Of a DNA stretch of 64,000 bases, positions 1 to 12,047 are shown in pieces (the first letter of the stretch is position 1; the number at the start of each line of letters is the position of its first letter). The DNA comes from Flammula alnicola (Eukaryota; Basidiomycota; Agaricomycetes; Agaricales; Strophariaceae). The notes under the pieces are model-generated. The model saw only the letters and a list, made by a program, of their open reading frames with translations, had not been told where the DNA came from and made no database searches. The DNA lies in NCBI GenBank assembly GCA_015499995.1, contig JADNRV010000001.1:496001-560000 (forward strand). The letters are read 5' to 3'. Position numbers and translations under genes: made by a program.

Positions 1-2479
1 AGTTGTATCCCATAGACGATGATGTGGGCGACGAATGCCTTGATATACCTTGGCTTGTCGTTGTCGCGGAACACTACGAAGACGTTAATAGGTACAAAAA
101 GCCTTTGAAACGGAAATCCCACCTTGTGGTCCGACGGCATTTCCGACAGCCCATGCTCTGTTTGAGGGGGAAGTGGTCAAAGGGGAATTTAAATCTCTCG
201 GATATCGTTCCAACGTCTTACATGAAAACGAGACTGGAGGTCACGACTTGCTTCGTGCGCTATAAGTAAACATGTCAGAAAATTACAACTGGAGTTCGAA
301 CATGATCATACTCCTGCGATATTACCCGACATAACTGCAAGATTCAGCACAGCTACTGCCCCGAATCCCTGAGTGCAACTAGTAGCGTTATCGAGTTATA
401 GAAACTTGGCCAGATGTGTATTTACTCACTAGAAAGCCAATAGAAGGCCGACTTTGGTTTTGGCCGACGTTTGAACACCTACAGTATGACGCGCGGTCAA
501 TAAAATCAAACACTGAATCTGTAAAAGTGATACGCGCATAGGAAAACTATCGTCCCAGCCACATTTGGTACTGTGTAAATCTATGCTGAGAGATTTAGAA
601 CAAGAGAAAGCCAAGTTAACGCATGATTGCAACCCACAAATGCGAGCAAAAGCCTTTGATTGTATCTCTTAGATAAGTATGCTGCGCTGAATAAGAAGGT
701 CATAATGATAACTCCTAAGACTATGGCTAAGATAGTTGGTCTCTTTATATAGATAGAACTGGCCTTGAGCGATTGCCAGCAAGTAGGTTTGAAGCTGGGT
801 AAACCCCTGATTGAAAAATCCTAGTTAAAATCCGTACAAGTTCTCTTAAAAACGCTTACAAAGGCTGTGAGGATGATATTTGAAAAGGCACCCAAACCTC
901 CTGTGGGAAGAGCATTGGTGAAAGATATAATCACGATAGCCCATACAGTGAAATCCTTTAATGCCTCGTCTAGAGAACAAGAGATGATCACGATTGTGCT
1001 GCACATGACCACTGCAACTTGACTTACAAGCTTGATACATCTAGAAAGCAAATATAAATGACAATATAACGTGGAATCGGGAAGCCTGAGGAAAGTCACC
1101 TTGAATGTTTTGTTCTGTATTCCGGTATCATTCTTCCGGACTCTCTCTGCCATAAGAATTCGATCTTCCGGCGAAAAACACGTTGCACGAATGGGACTAT
1201 CTGGAAGCCACAAAAACACAAAAATTCCCCAGATGAATGTAACGCATCCAAGAAGCTATCCCCATAGTCAGCATAGGTGGATTAGAGAGGATGATACGCA
1301 ATACTGTAAAGAGGATTTGCCAGTTCTTGAGCGTTGCGTGATGGACTTGCGCAATACCATAGGCAATCAAACCACCAACACATTGCTGAAAGCCGTTCAT
1401 AGAATAAAAGGCGCCAATGACCAGGGCTTGTTCTTCACGGGTGTACCACATGGTCGATCTAGAACACACATCGTTACTGTAGGAAAGGTGATATGATCAA
1501 AGTTGTACCTACAAGAATACGAAGGCCGGCTGGCAAACACACTCGAACACACCCAATAACGTTCTGACGACGATGAGTCCGGTAAAATCGGTACATGCTG
1601 CTGTGCAAGCTAGAACGGCACCCCAAGCGGAAATACTGCATTATTGATCATGTGTTAGGTGACCCGACTCGGACTCGCATAGAGAAAACAACGCGTTACA
1701 CTGACTTGAATGCCAAGTACTTGGCTATCGGTAGTCGCTGAAGTAGTCGATTAGTTGGAAATTCCCATAAAAGTCTGGTCAATCGTGGGTGAGCCTCGAT
1801 GTGCGCGGTGACATATCCACGGCAAAGACAGTTACATAGCGATGTATACTGCAATTGAAGATAAGTCTGTGGAATCCCAGAAATTTTAATTCGACAGAAC
1901 TGACCACAAGTTGTTAGCCAAGCATACTCTTGACCTATAAGCTTTGTATCTTCGCGTATGCCCATTATCGAGGCGAAATTAATCGTTCTAAAAACAATAC
2001 ATAAATTGGTCAGCTAAAAGAAGTTAGAAAGTTACCCTTTATCCAAAGTCTGCGCAACTGCCAACGTTCAAGTTATAATAATTGAGAAAATACGAGACAA
2101 ATGAATTGGATATGTGCACTCACAGTAAGTGATAACCATGACGCTCTGGATATAGCATATTTTCAGGTCAGAGGTAAGTGTAAATCCTGAACTTTGTCGT
2201 AACTATGCCAGACTGCCACTAACAAGAACACGTTTATGTATCAACCAGCGAAGTCTGGTATTGGTGGCTTCATCAATAACGGTATCATTTGACGGAAGTC
2301 CGCTTTGAGCGAAGAAGTTCGCAACTTCAGCATCGATGCCTTTGCAAACAAGGTGAATACAGTCTGTTCTAATATATGAGACGGAGAATATCCATACCAC
2401 CTGGTGCATCCACACTCGACACACTTTGCGAGGATGAGACCTCTTCATTAACAGACGTCTTGCAATCCTTTGCGTCCAT
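1..2479 (-). CDS. MFS transporter, ACS/DAL5 (allantoate permease-like) family, 3' end outside window
   Basis: A plasma-membrane proton symporter of the anion:cation symporter (ACS) branch of the major facilitator superfamily, which includes allantoate, nicotinate, pantothenate and biotin carriers. The chosen start (ATG 2477-2479) gives a hydrophilic N-terminus MDAKDCKTSVNEEVSSSQS; after an intron it reads GIDAEVANFFAQSG. Family hallmarks follow in order: FAQTLDKGTINFASIMGIRE (TM1), LLWEFPTNRLLQRLPIAKYL, MWYTREEQALVIGAFYSMNG, FLWLPDSP with SPEDRILMAERVRKN (central loop), SNVGQNQSRPSIGFL, AVMSGNIAG and, near the left edge, FRDNDKPRYIKAF. Many introns of about 50-60 nt are needed. The last helix and stop lie left of base 1. 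The gene is divergent from a GH105 pectin-degradation enzyme, so an uptake role for a pectin-derived or other carbon/nitrogen compound is possible. The substrate cannot be told from sequence. Confidence 0.85.
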
Positions 2480-2808
2480 ATTTATCGTGCGGCGGTTCGA
2501 ACTCCCAGAAGTATTCAGGCGAACCATGACTTTTTATGAGACTGCCAAGGAATACATGCTACTACGGTCCGGCTGTCAGGTTAGAGGGGTCATGAGGGAT
2601 AAAATATTGATTCCGCACCCACCGAGATATTCCTTTCGCCCCAAAAGTCGGTCATTGGCCATTTTGCCATGATCCAGTGACATGGTGCACCTGATTACAT
2701 AGCGGCCCGGATAGATGAGTCGGTTTATATGACTTGCTTCGCATTCGAGAGTGTCTATGTTCGTTTTCGTCTTGTCTTTACTGCTAAGGACTGTCACAAC
2801 TTGGGGGA
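2480..2808. promoter_or_regulatory. Divergent promoter interval between MFS transporter and GH105
   Basis: These 329 bases separate two start codons pointing away from each other, so both promoters must lie here. I see no strong TATA box. The shared interval would allow co-regulation of transporter and hydrolase; that is inference. Confidence 0.45.
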
Positions 2809-4187
2809 ATGTCGCTTAGAAACGTAAATCCTCTCAAAGTTGAAATCCTAACACACATCGCAAATCTTATCAAATGTTTGGTTGACATCGAAGACACAAC
2901 GGGACAATACCTCTTGACTCTAGCTGACGGCAGGGTCATAGATACTAAAGGTTGGAATGACTGGGAGGTGAGTCCGACTCAATCACTGGAAAAGAAAGAT
3001 GCTTACGGGGTTATACCGAGTAGTGGACTCATGGAATTGGTATCATGGTCTTTCTAATGTATACCTGGTCTTTGGTCTAATCTTTTCGATAAAGGCCTCT
3101 ATGGACTCTGGAAGTTTCACGAGATAACTGGAGATGAAAACTCACTACGCATTTGTTTGGATTGGTTTCGCGATCGTTTCGCAGTTGGCACGTCGAAGGT
3201 GTGGCAAGATATGAAACTTGAGTAACTGCATCATTAACAATGTATTGATCCATCAGAACGTCAATACAATGTCGCCACTCCTAACAGCCGCACACATCCA
3301 TGATGCCAGACGCGCAGACTACAGGGTTCATCTTGATTCATGGGCGGAGTGGGTCATGTACGACATGCCACGAACGGAAGAGGGAGGATTGCAACACATT
3401 ACCTATCTCGAAGACAATGCCCAACAACTGTGGGACGACACTTTGATGATGTCCGTGTTGCCGTTGACCAAAATCGGCCTGGTGCTTGGGCGAAAAGAGT
3501 ATATAGAGGAGGCTAAAAGACAATTTCTCCTTCAGTAAGCATTGCAACATATCCATAGGCATTTTCCACTGACCCGATCATGACAGCATTCAGTATTTAA
3601 GAGACATTAAATCTGGACTATGGTTCCACGGTAAGATAATTTCTGTGGATGCTTTTCAGAGAGCTAACCTTCCACCAGGTTGGACATTCGCAGGGCGTCA
3701 TCACTTTGGGAGTGTGCGGTGGGCACGCGGAAACTGTTGGGTGACGATGGCCATACCCGACTTTATTGAATTATTAAATCTTCCTCAGGGGGATGGCCTG
3801 CGTTTGTATTTGGTCACCGTGCTGACTGCTCAGATCGATGCTCTAGTAGCATGCCAGGACCAACAGTCTGGGCTCTGGCACACAGTCCTGGACGATCCGA
3901 CTTCTTATATCGAAGCCTCCGCCACTGCCGGATTCGCGTATGGGATTTTGAAATCAGTGCGGTTGAGACTGATCCCAAAAGAGGAACGCTACTTAAATGC
4001 CTGCAGGAGGGCAGTTGAAGGTGTCATCAACAACATTTCGGATACAGGCGAGTTGATGAATGTGTCGTTCGGAACACCAGTCTTCGACAACGCAGAAAGG
4101 TACAAAAGCGTACCGTTGACGAGTATGCCCTACGGCCAGAGCCTTGCGTTGCTGGCGCTCACAGAATATTTCAGAACGTTTCTATAG
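2809..4187 (+). CDS. Glycoside hydrolase family 105 (unsaturated rhamnogalacturonyl hydrolase)
   Basis: Member of the GH88/GH105 (YteR/YesR) (alpha/alpha)6-barrel family, which removes unsaturated galacturonyl residues from oligosaccharides left by rhamnogalacturonan lyases. The spliced protein starts MSLRNVNPLKVEIL and contains WNDWEWTHGI, YGLWKFHEITGDENSLRICL, a HLDSWAEWVMYDMPRTEEGG block, LEDNAQQLWDDTLMM (the DDT motif near the catalytic Asp), GLWFHGWTFAGRHHFGSVRW, ARGNCW (conserved substrate-site Trp) and a C-terminus with SMPYGQSLALLALTEYF. Introns fit GT-AG at about 2968-3012, 3036-3093, 3199-3258, 3535-3590 and 3632-3679. Length is about 385 residues, as usual for the family, with no N-terminal signal peptide, which agrees with an intracellular enzyme acting after uptake. 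It is divergent from the MFS gene and convergent with the P450 58 bases downstream. Confidence 0.9.
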
Positions 4188-4244
4188 AAAAGCAAATGTA
4201 ATTCGACATTATATAGCGCTGATAACTTACTATATTTGAAATAT

Positions 4245-6170
4245 TCAAGAAGTTTCGGCTGCAGAAATATGTAAATGCCTGCCTTCATGCAGAGGCGCAA
4301 AAAAATCCTTGAAATCCCGGAAATCTTCGACGCTGTTAGAGAGTGTGAAATGAGGAGCGCAGCGCGATAAAAGTCGTCCACATACGTAGTGTCAACGATC
4401 TGCATGTCTAATTTCCTAAATATATGACCAAAGAAGCAGTAAAGCTCGGCCCAAGCAACACTTGGAAAAGGTAAGGTCGAGTTCTCAATTGATAAATAAC
4501 ACACACCTAATACCCAGACACATTCTTGGACCAGCTGAAAACGGTACGAGATAACGACCAAGCTCACGCGAAGACGGTCCCAGCCACCGTTCTGGAGCAA
4601 ATGATGTCGGGTTCGGAAAAAGAGTCGAATTCAAATGAATAGAGGTAACACTCATGCCAACCACAGTCTGATATGGAAAGATTCAGCCTCTATTTCTTCC
4701 CCACTGCCTCAACAAAGAAGGACACTTACACTGGGTGGAATATGACAACCTCCGATCCTTGCTCCAGTGGAACCCACAACTCGAGGAAGCGGCGTAATAA
4801 TTCCATGGGAAAGCCGTAGAGCCTCTTTGATAACGGCGGTCTCGAAAACATGACATATTAGCTTTAACATTCCATAACTGAAAAGGAGAAACTTACGAGA
4901 TAGGGTAGATCCTGGAGTTTAGAGAGACTAACAGGTTCGCTTTGGTCCGGCCACATCGATCGGAGTTCCTGGATAAGCCTAGCATGTACAATATCGTCAT
5001 TGAGGACATAGAATAACCCGACTGTGCAAGTATTTCCAACGGTATCACTTCCCGCTTGAAGTAGAGATAGAGCTTCATCTAAAGTGGAATGGGCGGGTCC
5101 ACATAGTTTAGTCGAGGCGTTAAGGAGACGATGAAAGATCGTAAAGTGGTTTGAGTCAGGGGAAGTACCAGATTCTCTCTTGGTGCGATCCAACCCACAA
5201 ACCGCAAATTTCTTGATTGATAGGAAAGCGTGCGATTGTTGCTGCAAGTGACCTCCCAGCCAGCCGGGAAGAATAGACAGAACGGGTATCATCCAAGGAA
5301 AAGCTTTAACGACCCACAAAAGTGGTAAAGCCGCCTGTATATCCATGACAAGTGGTGCGCCAAAGTTGGGATAATCGAGAGCGTCAAGGCAATGCCCGAA
5401 CATGTAAGAGGTGATTATGTCCAAGGTTGCACTTCTGAAAGCGAGGAACATATTGATGGGAGCGTTTTTTGTGTCTTTTATCTTGGAGACGAGTAGCTCG
5501 ACCTACAGTAGACCAACAAAAAACAGGCATTAAAATTATACCGATCTCGTTTCGAAAAAAATGTGCCAAACATACTTTCTGTTGGATTAAACCTTCAAGG
5601 CTTAGGACAGATCGTCGAGAGAAGAAAGAATTCATGAGCGCTCGTCTTGCTTTAGAAATGTGAGGGTCAACGGCACCAAACGTCGATCCTCCGACGGCGA
5701 AGCAACTGTAAAATGTTGGATCCTTTGTAAGGTGGGATCCGACACAATAGATGTCGAAATATGCATGGCAATCGTTGAAATGGAGCTGGTATTGGACAGG
5801 GGTAAATACTCGAGCGCGAATAGAATGAGAGCTATAGAACCAACCTCGTTTGGACCAATGCGAACGACAGGACCTGGTAAGGAACATTATTCGTCAACGA
5901 TCAAGCGCCACAAAAAGTTCAAGAGAACCCACCGTGTACAGCATGCAAACGATGGATCTGTTGAAGGAAGTCACCGCATTTAGCGATTTCGTAGTAGGTT
6001 CTATAGAAAGATGTAATTGCAGCCATCCGAGGCCCAGGGAATTCCGATAAAGGATGGAAAAAAAGCCTCCTCGCCGTGACCAAAAATCCGTAGAAAATGA
6101 GAATAGTAAAGGACAAACAAAGAGTTATCTGAGTAGGGTAGTTTATCAAGATATGCATGACGACATCCAT
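4245..6170 (-). CDS. Cytochrome P450 monooxygenase
   Basis: Heme-thiolate monooxygenase anchored in the ER by an N-terminal helix (TLCLSFTILIFYGFLV, residues about 15-30), followed by FHPLSEFPGPRMAAITSFYR. Later exons give GPVVRIGPNEV, FFSRRSVLSLEGLIQ, the I-helix region EALSLLQAGSDTVGNT, the PERW region (FPNPTSFAPERWLGP) and the heme loop FSAGPRMCLGI with its Cys ligand, then AWAELYCFFG. The C-terminus only makes sense if an intron (GTATGT to CAG, about 4325-4380) is removed, giving DTTVEDFRDFKDFF and a TGA at 4245-4247. The layout resembles fungal trichodiene-oxygenase or benzoate-hydroxylase type P450s. The substrate is unknown; neighbours do not form a recognisable biosynthetic cluster. 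Confidence 0.88.
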
Positions 6171-7689
6171 GGTTTTGCTGAAGGGGCTTGAGGGTGAGGA
6201 ATGAGCCAGTGCATTAAATGGTCTTTATATCGGCGGGCGGGTGGGTGCTTGACAGGTCTGACAGTTCGGCCAAGGGGATACACTAATATTTCCCGGCGGT
6301 TCAAGGTCAGGACGTCCGCTATCGGTGACGGAAGCTTGACGGAAATGCCTGTGCCTGTCTGCGGATAATGGTAGATGTAGGTCCGTGGTTCGTTGCATCG
6401 ATCGGCAACCTGAATCGGCCAGTGTTCATATACAATTTTTGAGCTTGAACATAATTCAAAACTCACAAACAGAGATAGCACGCGGCGGCGGCGCCTTGTA
6501 AGACCCATGACAGCACCACCCGCTGCACTATCATGGGCAATCCGCAGACTATTTCTATGAAGCAATCCACACCAAAGAGATTCCGAGGGATGTGCAGTAC
6601 ACTGATGAGTGACGGAAGATGGATCCTTTTCCACAGTTTTTCTTGAGGTGCCGAGTAATGGTGCATTCAACGGCACTGGGCTTTGGTCCCGCTGAGAAAC
6701 GCATTGCATTAGACAGTATCTGAGCATGTCGTGGGTACATGATGAGACAAGAAGAACTCTCGGGAGAGACCGAAGAAAAGGTATGAAGGTTACCGTTGTC
6801 TGATCTGCGGTCGTCTGTGTGCTTCCACCGTTCCACTGTTTGGAAGTCAAGGAAATCAGGTACGACCTTCTGGCAACAAAACCAAGCGGCCGCGGAGGAA
6901 GGCCATCGTTAGAAGTGCGGCGAGCGCTAATTCGGCCTGTTTCTGAGCTCAAATTTTTACTCGAAGTCACAATGCATGCTGATGGGTGGGCAGATGCCAG
7001 GGTCATCGACCACGGAGAGTGGAGCTCCGTGAAGGTCTGCGAAGGCCTGTAAAACGCGTCAGGTTGGGCAATAGGTGATCTGGCAGCGCAAAAGAAATGG
7101 AGCATTCACGCAACATGTTGATGTATAAATCTTCAAATTGATTGGTATGGGGTATGGGGCTAAAAACGCATTAAAATGCACTGTGCGACGATGGTGAAAG
7201 TGAATTTAGGGGTAAAGGTTGGGCAGGACGAGCTGAAAATGCGTATCCAGAGTGGCGGGCAAGCCACCTTGTCCACGAATCCAATCGTTGTCGACCAGTC
7301 ATATGCGTCGAGTGTTGTGGGGTTCCCTTTTATTTGGCCTTTCAAAGGTCGGAAGATGGTGCGTAGGACGCAATATGAACTTGAAGCTACTGTATGTAGG
7401 AATAGTATTGAGGAGTGATGAGCGTGAAAGCCAAATCACTGTGATACATACTGCAAACGCGGAGGAACATACATATTACGTACTCAAAAAGTACTTTCAC
7501 TTTGTTTTCGGGCCGCCTCACTCCTGATCGAAAGTTCGAAACCCAAAGCGTGCTGAGTGCTCATATACATTTATTATAACAAGCATTACCAGGAATATTG
7601 ATATACGTACGCAGATGCATAAAATATAGAAGAGAAATTTCTTCCTATACTGGAAGAGAATGAAAACTTCACATGCCAATAAGTATATA
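6171..7689. other. Intergenic stretch, no supported gene
   Basis: About 1.5 kb between the P450 start and the end of the NIPA-type gene. Open frames on both strands, including a 319-codon minus-strand frame at 6146-7105, show no recognisable family motif, no plausible start context and no consistent splice pattern. It presumably holds the P450 promoter near 6171-6400. Confidence 0.5.
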
Positions 7690-9984
7690 TCATCGGGCAG
7701 TGGTATTAGAATGCTCATCCAAACTACCAACTCGTCCAGCCACACTGCGCAATCGTCCAGTGATACTACTATCCCTGGTGCGATTACCACTTCTATCTCG
7801 ATTTCCAGATTCGTGACCATACCAACTCATTGTTCTCCGTCTACCAGCGGATTCTGGAGTCCGAGCTCCTCGCTCAAAGTCGCCATCACTGTCTCTAAGT
7901 TGCAGCGGAACTGGGATCTCACGTGGAGGGGTATGCACGAGCAGCAGGCGCTGAAGAAAGAAGAAGAAAATTCAGAATTTAGAATATGCTCGAGACGACC
8001 ACAGGTATTTCTCACCTGAGCAGGAGAAATTCCCATCATGCCGATTCCACTTCGCTGGTTCCTCAACACTGGGGTATCTCCAGGACTAGTCACTCCACTC
8101 GGTAACACGAGCGTAGCTCGTCGTCGTCTCCCAATGGTACCTAAGCCCAAATGAGCACCATCAGGGGTAGTAGCCAAAGCAGGATCCCCGCTGGTGTTGG
8201 TGTCGTCTGGTTCTGCGGTAACGTCCTCAAGATCACCGCGTCCAGACCCTTTAGGTGTCCAGGCAATGATAAACACTCCAGCGAATGTGGCGGCACAACC
8301 ATATAAGAAGGTGACGACCTGGTGGAATTTTGCTTTCTGGAAGTCTCCGTATAGGATAGCAGATCCAATGATGGCGGATAACGTGAATAAAACAAATTGG
8401 ATAGGTATGACGACCTGTGTCGAATTAGCAAGATATAGATATGAAGAACAGGTGTTCAACGCTCGGCTTACTTTGCTATCAAATCGCATGAGAGCCCGAT
8501 TTAGATACCGAATTTGACCCACACCAGTCAGGACGAGTACCTAAAAGACATTAACTCTTCGTAATAAGAGACAGGACGAAGAACAGTACCGCAATCAAAG
8601 GATATGTAATCCAATTCGTGAATATTTCGATCCATTGCAGTGTAAGTAACGTTGACAGGGCTTTCGTTGAAAGGACAGTAAATCCGCCTATCAAATAAAA
8701 TTAGGGACCCATTAAATCAGAGTTGGGAAGGAAACACACCAAAAATTGAGCAGAGCCCGATGTCAATGAAGACCCATTTCTTCCCAATCGCTCCCTCGGA
8801 CAAGGTGGCTAGGATAATGGCACCTGCCACGTAGACGCAAGAATAGACAAGGAAGGGCAACTGGGAGATGGCTCGAAGAAGCCCGTCTGGGTCCAATCGA
8901 GTGTCCGATGCATTGGAAGCCAGGACAACCGTTACTGCACCGAGTATGGCAATGGCGACACCTATAAGATCACGCTGCATGATTATCGTTTCATTGTTCC
9001 CTTTACGCAGAGGAGAAGTGCGGAGCATTACCTTACGAAAGTGTTCTCCGAGCAATAAAGGAGCAAAAAAGCAGTTGGCCATGAGAGCAAACTAGGGGTA
9101 GTCGGAGTTAAGGACTAGCCTAATCGCATAAAGACAATGGACGTACAGTACCGAGAGGGGCTACTACCGAGGCCGGCGCGAAAGCGTATGAGATAAAGTT
9201 CCCCATTTCACCAACGTTCATGAGCAGGAACCCCATCCACCTAATGACGTTAGTGTGTCGCGAAGACTATCCTTTAAAAAATCTACCATAGTTTCGATTT
9301 CAAATATTTGCCCTCGCTCTCTTCTACCACGTCTTGATTGCCCTCCTGCGTCCTCTGCATTTTCTTTCTCGTTGGTAGTCCGTGCAAAGCAGCATCTTCC
9401 GACATGATGTCCACGGGAAGCAGAAACTTGTCCGGCGTCGGTTTACGAATGCGGAAAGGGCTGAAGCGAGATGCAAATGAACGCTTGACTTTTGTTGTTT
9501 GTCTAGCTGGAGCGGCTCCGCGTGGATTAGTCCCATAACCTCGAACCACGGGTGCCGGGGAAGCTGTGAGAGGTTGGAGCTCTTCGTCCGTCCGAGTTGA
9601 ACTGCTGGAAAATCCGTCCTCTATTGCTGAATCATCTTGAGAGTGGTCTTCGTCGCGTTCATCAATACTTGGTCCATCTAAAATCCAAGAGGTTCAGCCT
9701 TTGAAAGGGGATGACTTCAAAAACACCCTACTACGGCGTTCGCGATTGTTCGAAACCTTCAACATCTTCTCGACCCGTTTATGGGCGAGCTTTTGTAAGT
9801 TTAAGGCAAGAGAAATAAGAATGTTCCCTGAAACAGCAACGACTATTCCAATAAATGCTCTTGTTGTCACTTGGGGTAGGTCGTCGTAGCCAAAGATTGC
9901 ACCACCTTCGACAAGTTTCCTCATGCCGGACAACACTGGAACACCATTCCCAGAGAAAATAGCCATCAAGGACTGGCTATTCAC
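7690..9984 (-). CDS. NIPA-type Mg2+ transporter (DUF803 family)
   Basis: Multi-pass membrane protein of the NIPA/DUF803 family (PF05653), related to drug/metabolite transporters and linked to Mg2+ transport. The chosen ATG (9982-9984) precedes IGIVVAVSGNILISLALNLQ and KLAHKRVEKML, the conserved first helix. A long disordered insert follows (VVRGYGTNPRGAAPARQ ... RIRKPTPDKFLLP), then SKLWWMGFLLMNVGEMGNF, YAFAPASVVAPLGT, MANCFFAPLLLGEHFRK, RDLIGVAIAILGAVTVVLAS, KKWVFIDIGLCSIFG and QFVLFTLSAIIGSAILYGDF. The cytosolic tail is Arg/Ser-rich and ends EHSNTTAR at 7690. The C-terminus needs an intron at about 7950-8020. The gene is divergent from SEC12, about 316 bases apart. No frame break was seen. 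Confidence 0.88.
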
Positions 9985-10175
9985 TTCAAAAGACTAAAGG
10001 AGCGAGGAGAGCCGGCATGCGCAGGATATTTGACAGAAAGGGAGAGGAGTCGATGAATAGTTTGAAATCCAGTCGATAAAATCATCAGTGCATCATGATC
10101 ATGTCTAGCTACTGAAGCGGCCCGGCAAACCTGGCCGAATCCATGCGACTCGTGACGGTTGTGCCTAAACATCAC

Positions 10176-10185
10176 ATCACGTGAT
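10176..10185. promoter_or_regulatory. Palindromic E-box (CACGTG core) in divergent promoter
   Basis: A perfect 10-base palindrome, ATCACGTGAT, lies between the NIPA and SEC12 starts. CACGTG is the known site of fungal bHLH factors such as Cbf1. Binding here is inferred. Confidence 0.4.
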
Positions 10186-10300
10186 TAGTGGTAACGCGAA
10201 TTCATGGCAATGCACGTCAGTTGAAAGTTCCACGTTCGATCAGTGACCAAGCTTAATTCCTCCCTCAATAACCTCGTGTTTCCTCCCGCAAACGGCCTCT

Positions 10301-12047
10301 ATGCGTCCTCGACATACACAGCATTCTCTTCCGTCATTTCCCGTATATTCATGCGTGTTTCTATCCCCGAACAGCTGGTTTTAGGAGGGGGAGGTGGTGC
10401 TTCAAGGAGCGGAATCAAGAATAAACTCGCAAGTGCTCTCATCTCGGCGGCTCTTCATAGGCTCACCTTTGCTTCAACAGCGACTATATAATGTCAGCGA
10501 GGACCGCTCTATAGAACTCAAAGATGAGTTCGAATTGGAGAAAGGCGAAGACGCTCCCATGAGTATGGCAGCGCACCTGAAGGTGCGGATTATTCAACGT
10601 CCTATATGCTGTGTCACACTCACCCTATTCTTAGAGTGGAACCCTCGTCTGCGGTATAAATAGCGTTTTGGAGAAACTCGAAAAAGGAGAGAACGAGAAT
10701 TGTCGCGCGTTCAATGTTGCAGATGCAAAGTGAGTCCATACTCTGTTACTTGGACCTGAAGACATTCTAAATTTTACCCAACAGAATCAAGCTTCTCCGG
10801 ACAAAGAGTACTTTAACCGGAAATGACGTGGACGATTATCAGGTACGTTTGAATTTACCAATTCTAAAGCATCAAAACTAACTTGACATAGAAAGTTACA
10901 GTGCTGTCCCAAGATGGGACTATTCTAGCTGTCGCTGGCTCACATGATGTCTGTTTCGTTCTTCGTATCATTCACTTCCAACTTAACATGTCTCTCGTTG
11001 TTTAGCTCGCCCTTCTATCGTATCCCTCTCTGACGCCCATTTACGAAACCATACATACGGAGAGGGAGATTTATGATGTCACATTTTCAGACAAGGTAGT
11101 TCGTCCGTTTATTCTGTTGTCTTGTCTATTAAAATCATAACTTAACCTTCAGCTGGTTATTGCGACGACGCATAATCTTTTGGTATACAGCTTACCCACC
11201 GCCACCACCCCTTCACCCAAGAAAGGCAAAAAGAAATCAAAAGCTAGCTCCACTACCCACAGCGAGAAACTCCAATCACTAGAACTTGAAAAAACCGTCG
11301 AATTGCCATCATCAACAGGTGAAGGAAGCACATTCCGGGTGGCCAGGTATGCTCTATGTACGCAGGTTGAACGATTCACTTATCCCATTTCGAGATATCA
11401 TCCCCTGGATCCACAAACATTATACACGGTTATAAACACAACGCCACCTCGTTCGAAGAAAACCAAGGGCGCAACTCGTCAAGCATATGTATGTAAATGG
11501 AACACAAATACATGGGCAGTCGAAAAATCAAGAAAAGTTGGCGACCGGAGTATTACATGCGTCGACATCAGGTAACATGGCCTGCCCCCCCACCCTTCCT
11601 ATTTGATATTCATGTTGTCAACGTAGCGCGGATGGCCGCTTTTTGGGATACGGTTCCTCAGACTTGTCGATAGGAATGTTGGACTCGAAAACTCTCAGTG
11701 TAGGTTTTCCTTGATGCCGAGGAACAAACCTAGTTGACTCTTCCCTTAGCCGGTGGCGTCTATATTGAAGGCCCATGAATTTCCCCCGACAACGATTAAA
11801 TTCAATTCGACGACGACGCTGCTGGTGTCAGGCAGTGCCGACAACTCGATTCGAATTGTCAGTGTACCAACCGTCGTTGGTGGGCCCAGTAAGTATTCTA
11901 TTGACATTGATGACAATTCCACTGATCAATCATCTATAAAAAGCCTGGAGCTTCATTATGCTTCTCTTCATTACAGTCCTCATCCTGCTGCTAGCCATTG
12001 CAGCTAAGCAATATTTCAGCCCCGGTGGTCTCAAATGGAAATATTGA
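10301..12047 (+). CDS. SEC12: SEC12-type guanine-nucleotide exchange factor for Sar1 (WD40, type II ER membrane protein)
   Basis: ER-membrane exchange factor that loads Sar1 with GTP to start COPII coat assembly (SEC12/PREB family). ATG 10301 starts MRPRHTQHSLPS, then FPVYSCVFLSP and, in another frame, QLVLGGGGGASRSGIKNKL; the Gly-rich segment matches the K+-binding loop needed for exchange. Following exons give RLYNVSEDRSIELKDEFELE, VCGINSVLEKLEKGENEN, KLLRTKSTLTGNDVDDYQ, and WD-like blades (TILAVAGSHD; LLVSGSADNSIRIVSV). The last exon encodes SWSFIMLLFITVLILLLAIA, a membrane anchor, with a short luminal tail ending LKWKY. Oddities: the reading frame shifts at about 10366-10374, repaired by one added base, and the first intron (10429-10480) is GC-AG with the ideal donor GCAAGT. 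A 32-nt intron could also bridge the break but would delete conserved residues. Confidence 0.85.

Noticed and set aside
2491..2505. GGTTCGAACTCC, resembling a tRNA B box
   Set aside because: No A box at the right distance and no cloverleaf; it lies in the 5' flank of the MFS gene.
6146..7105. 319-codon minus-strand open frame
   Set aside because: No family motif, no good start context and composition like noncoding DNA; it overlaps the P450 promoter.
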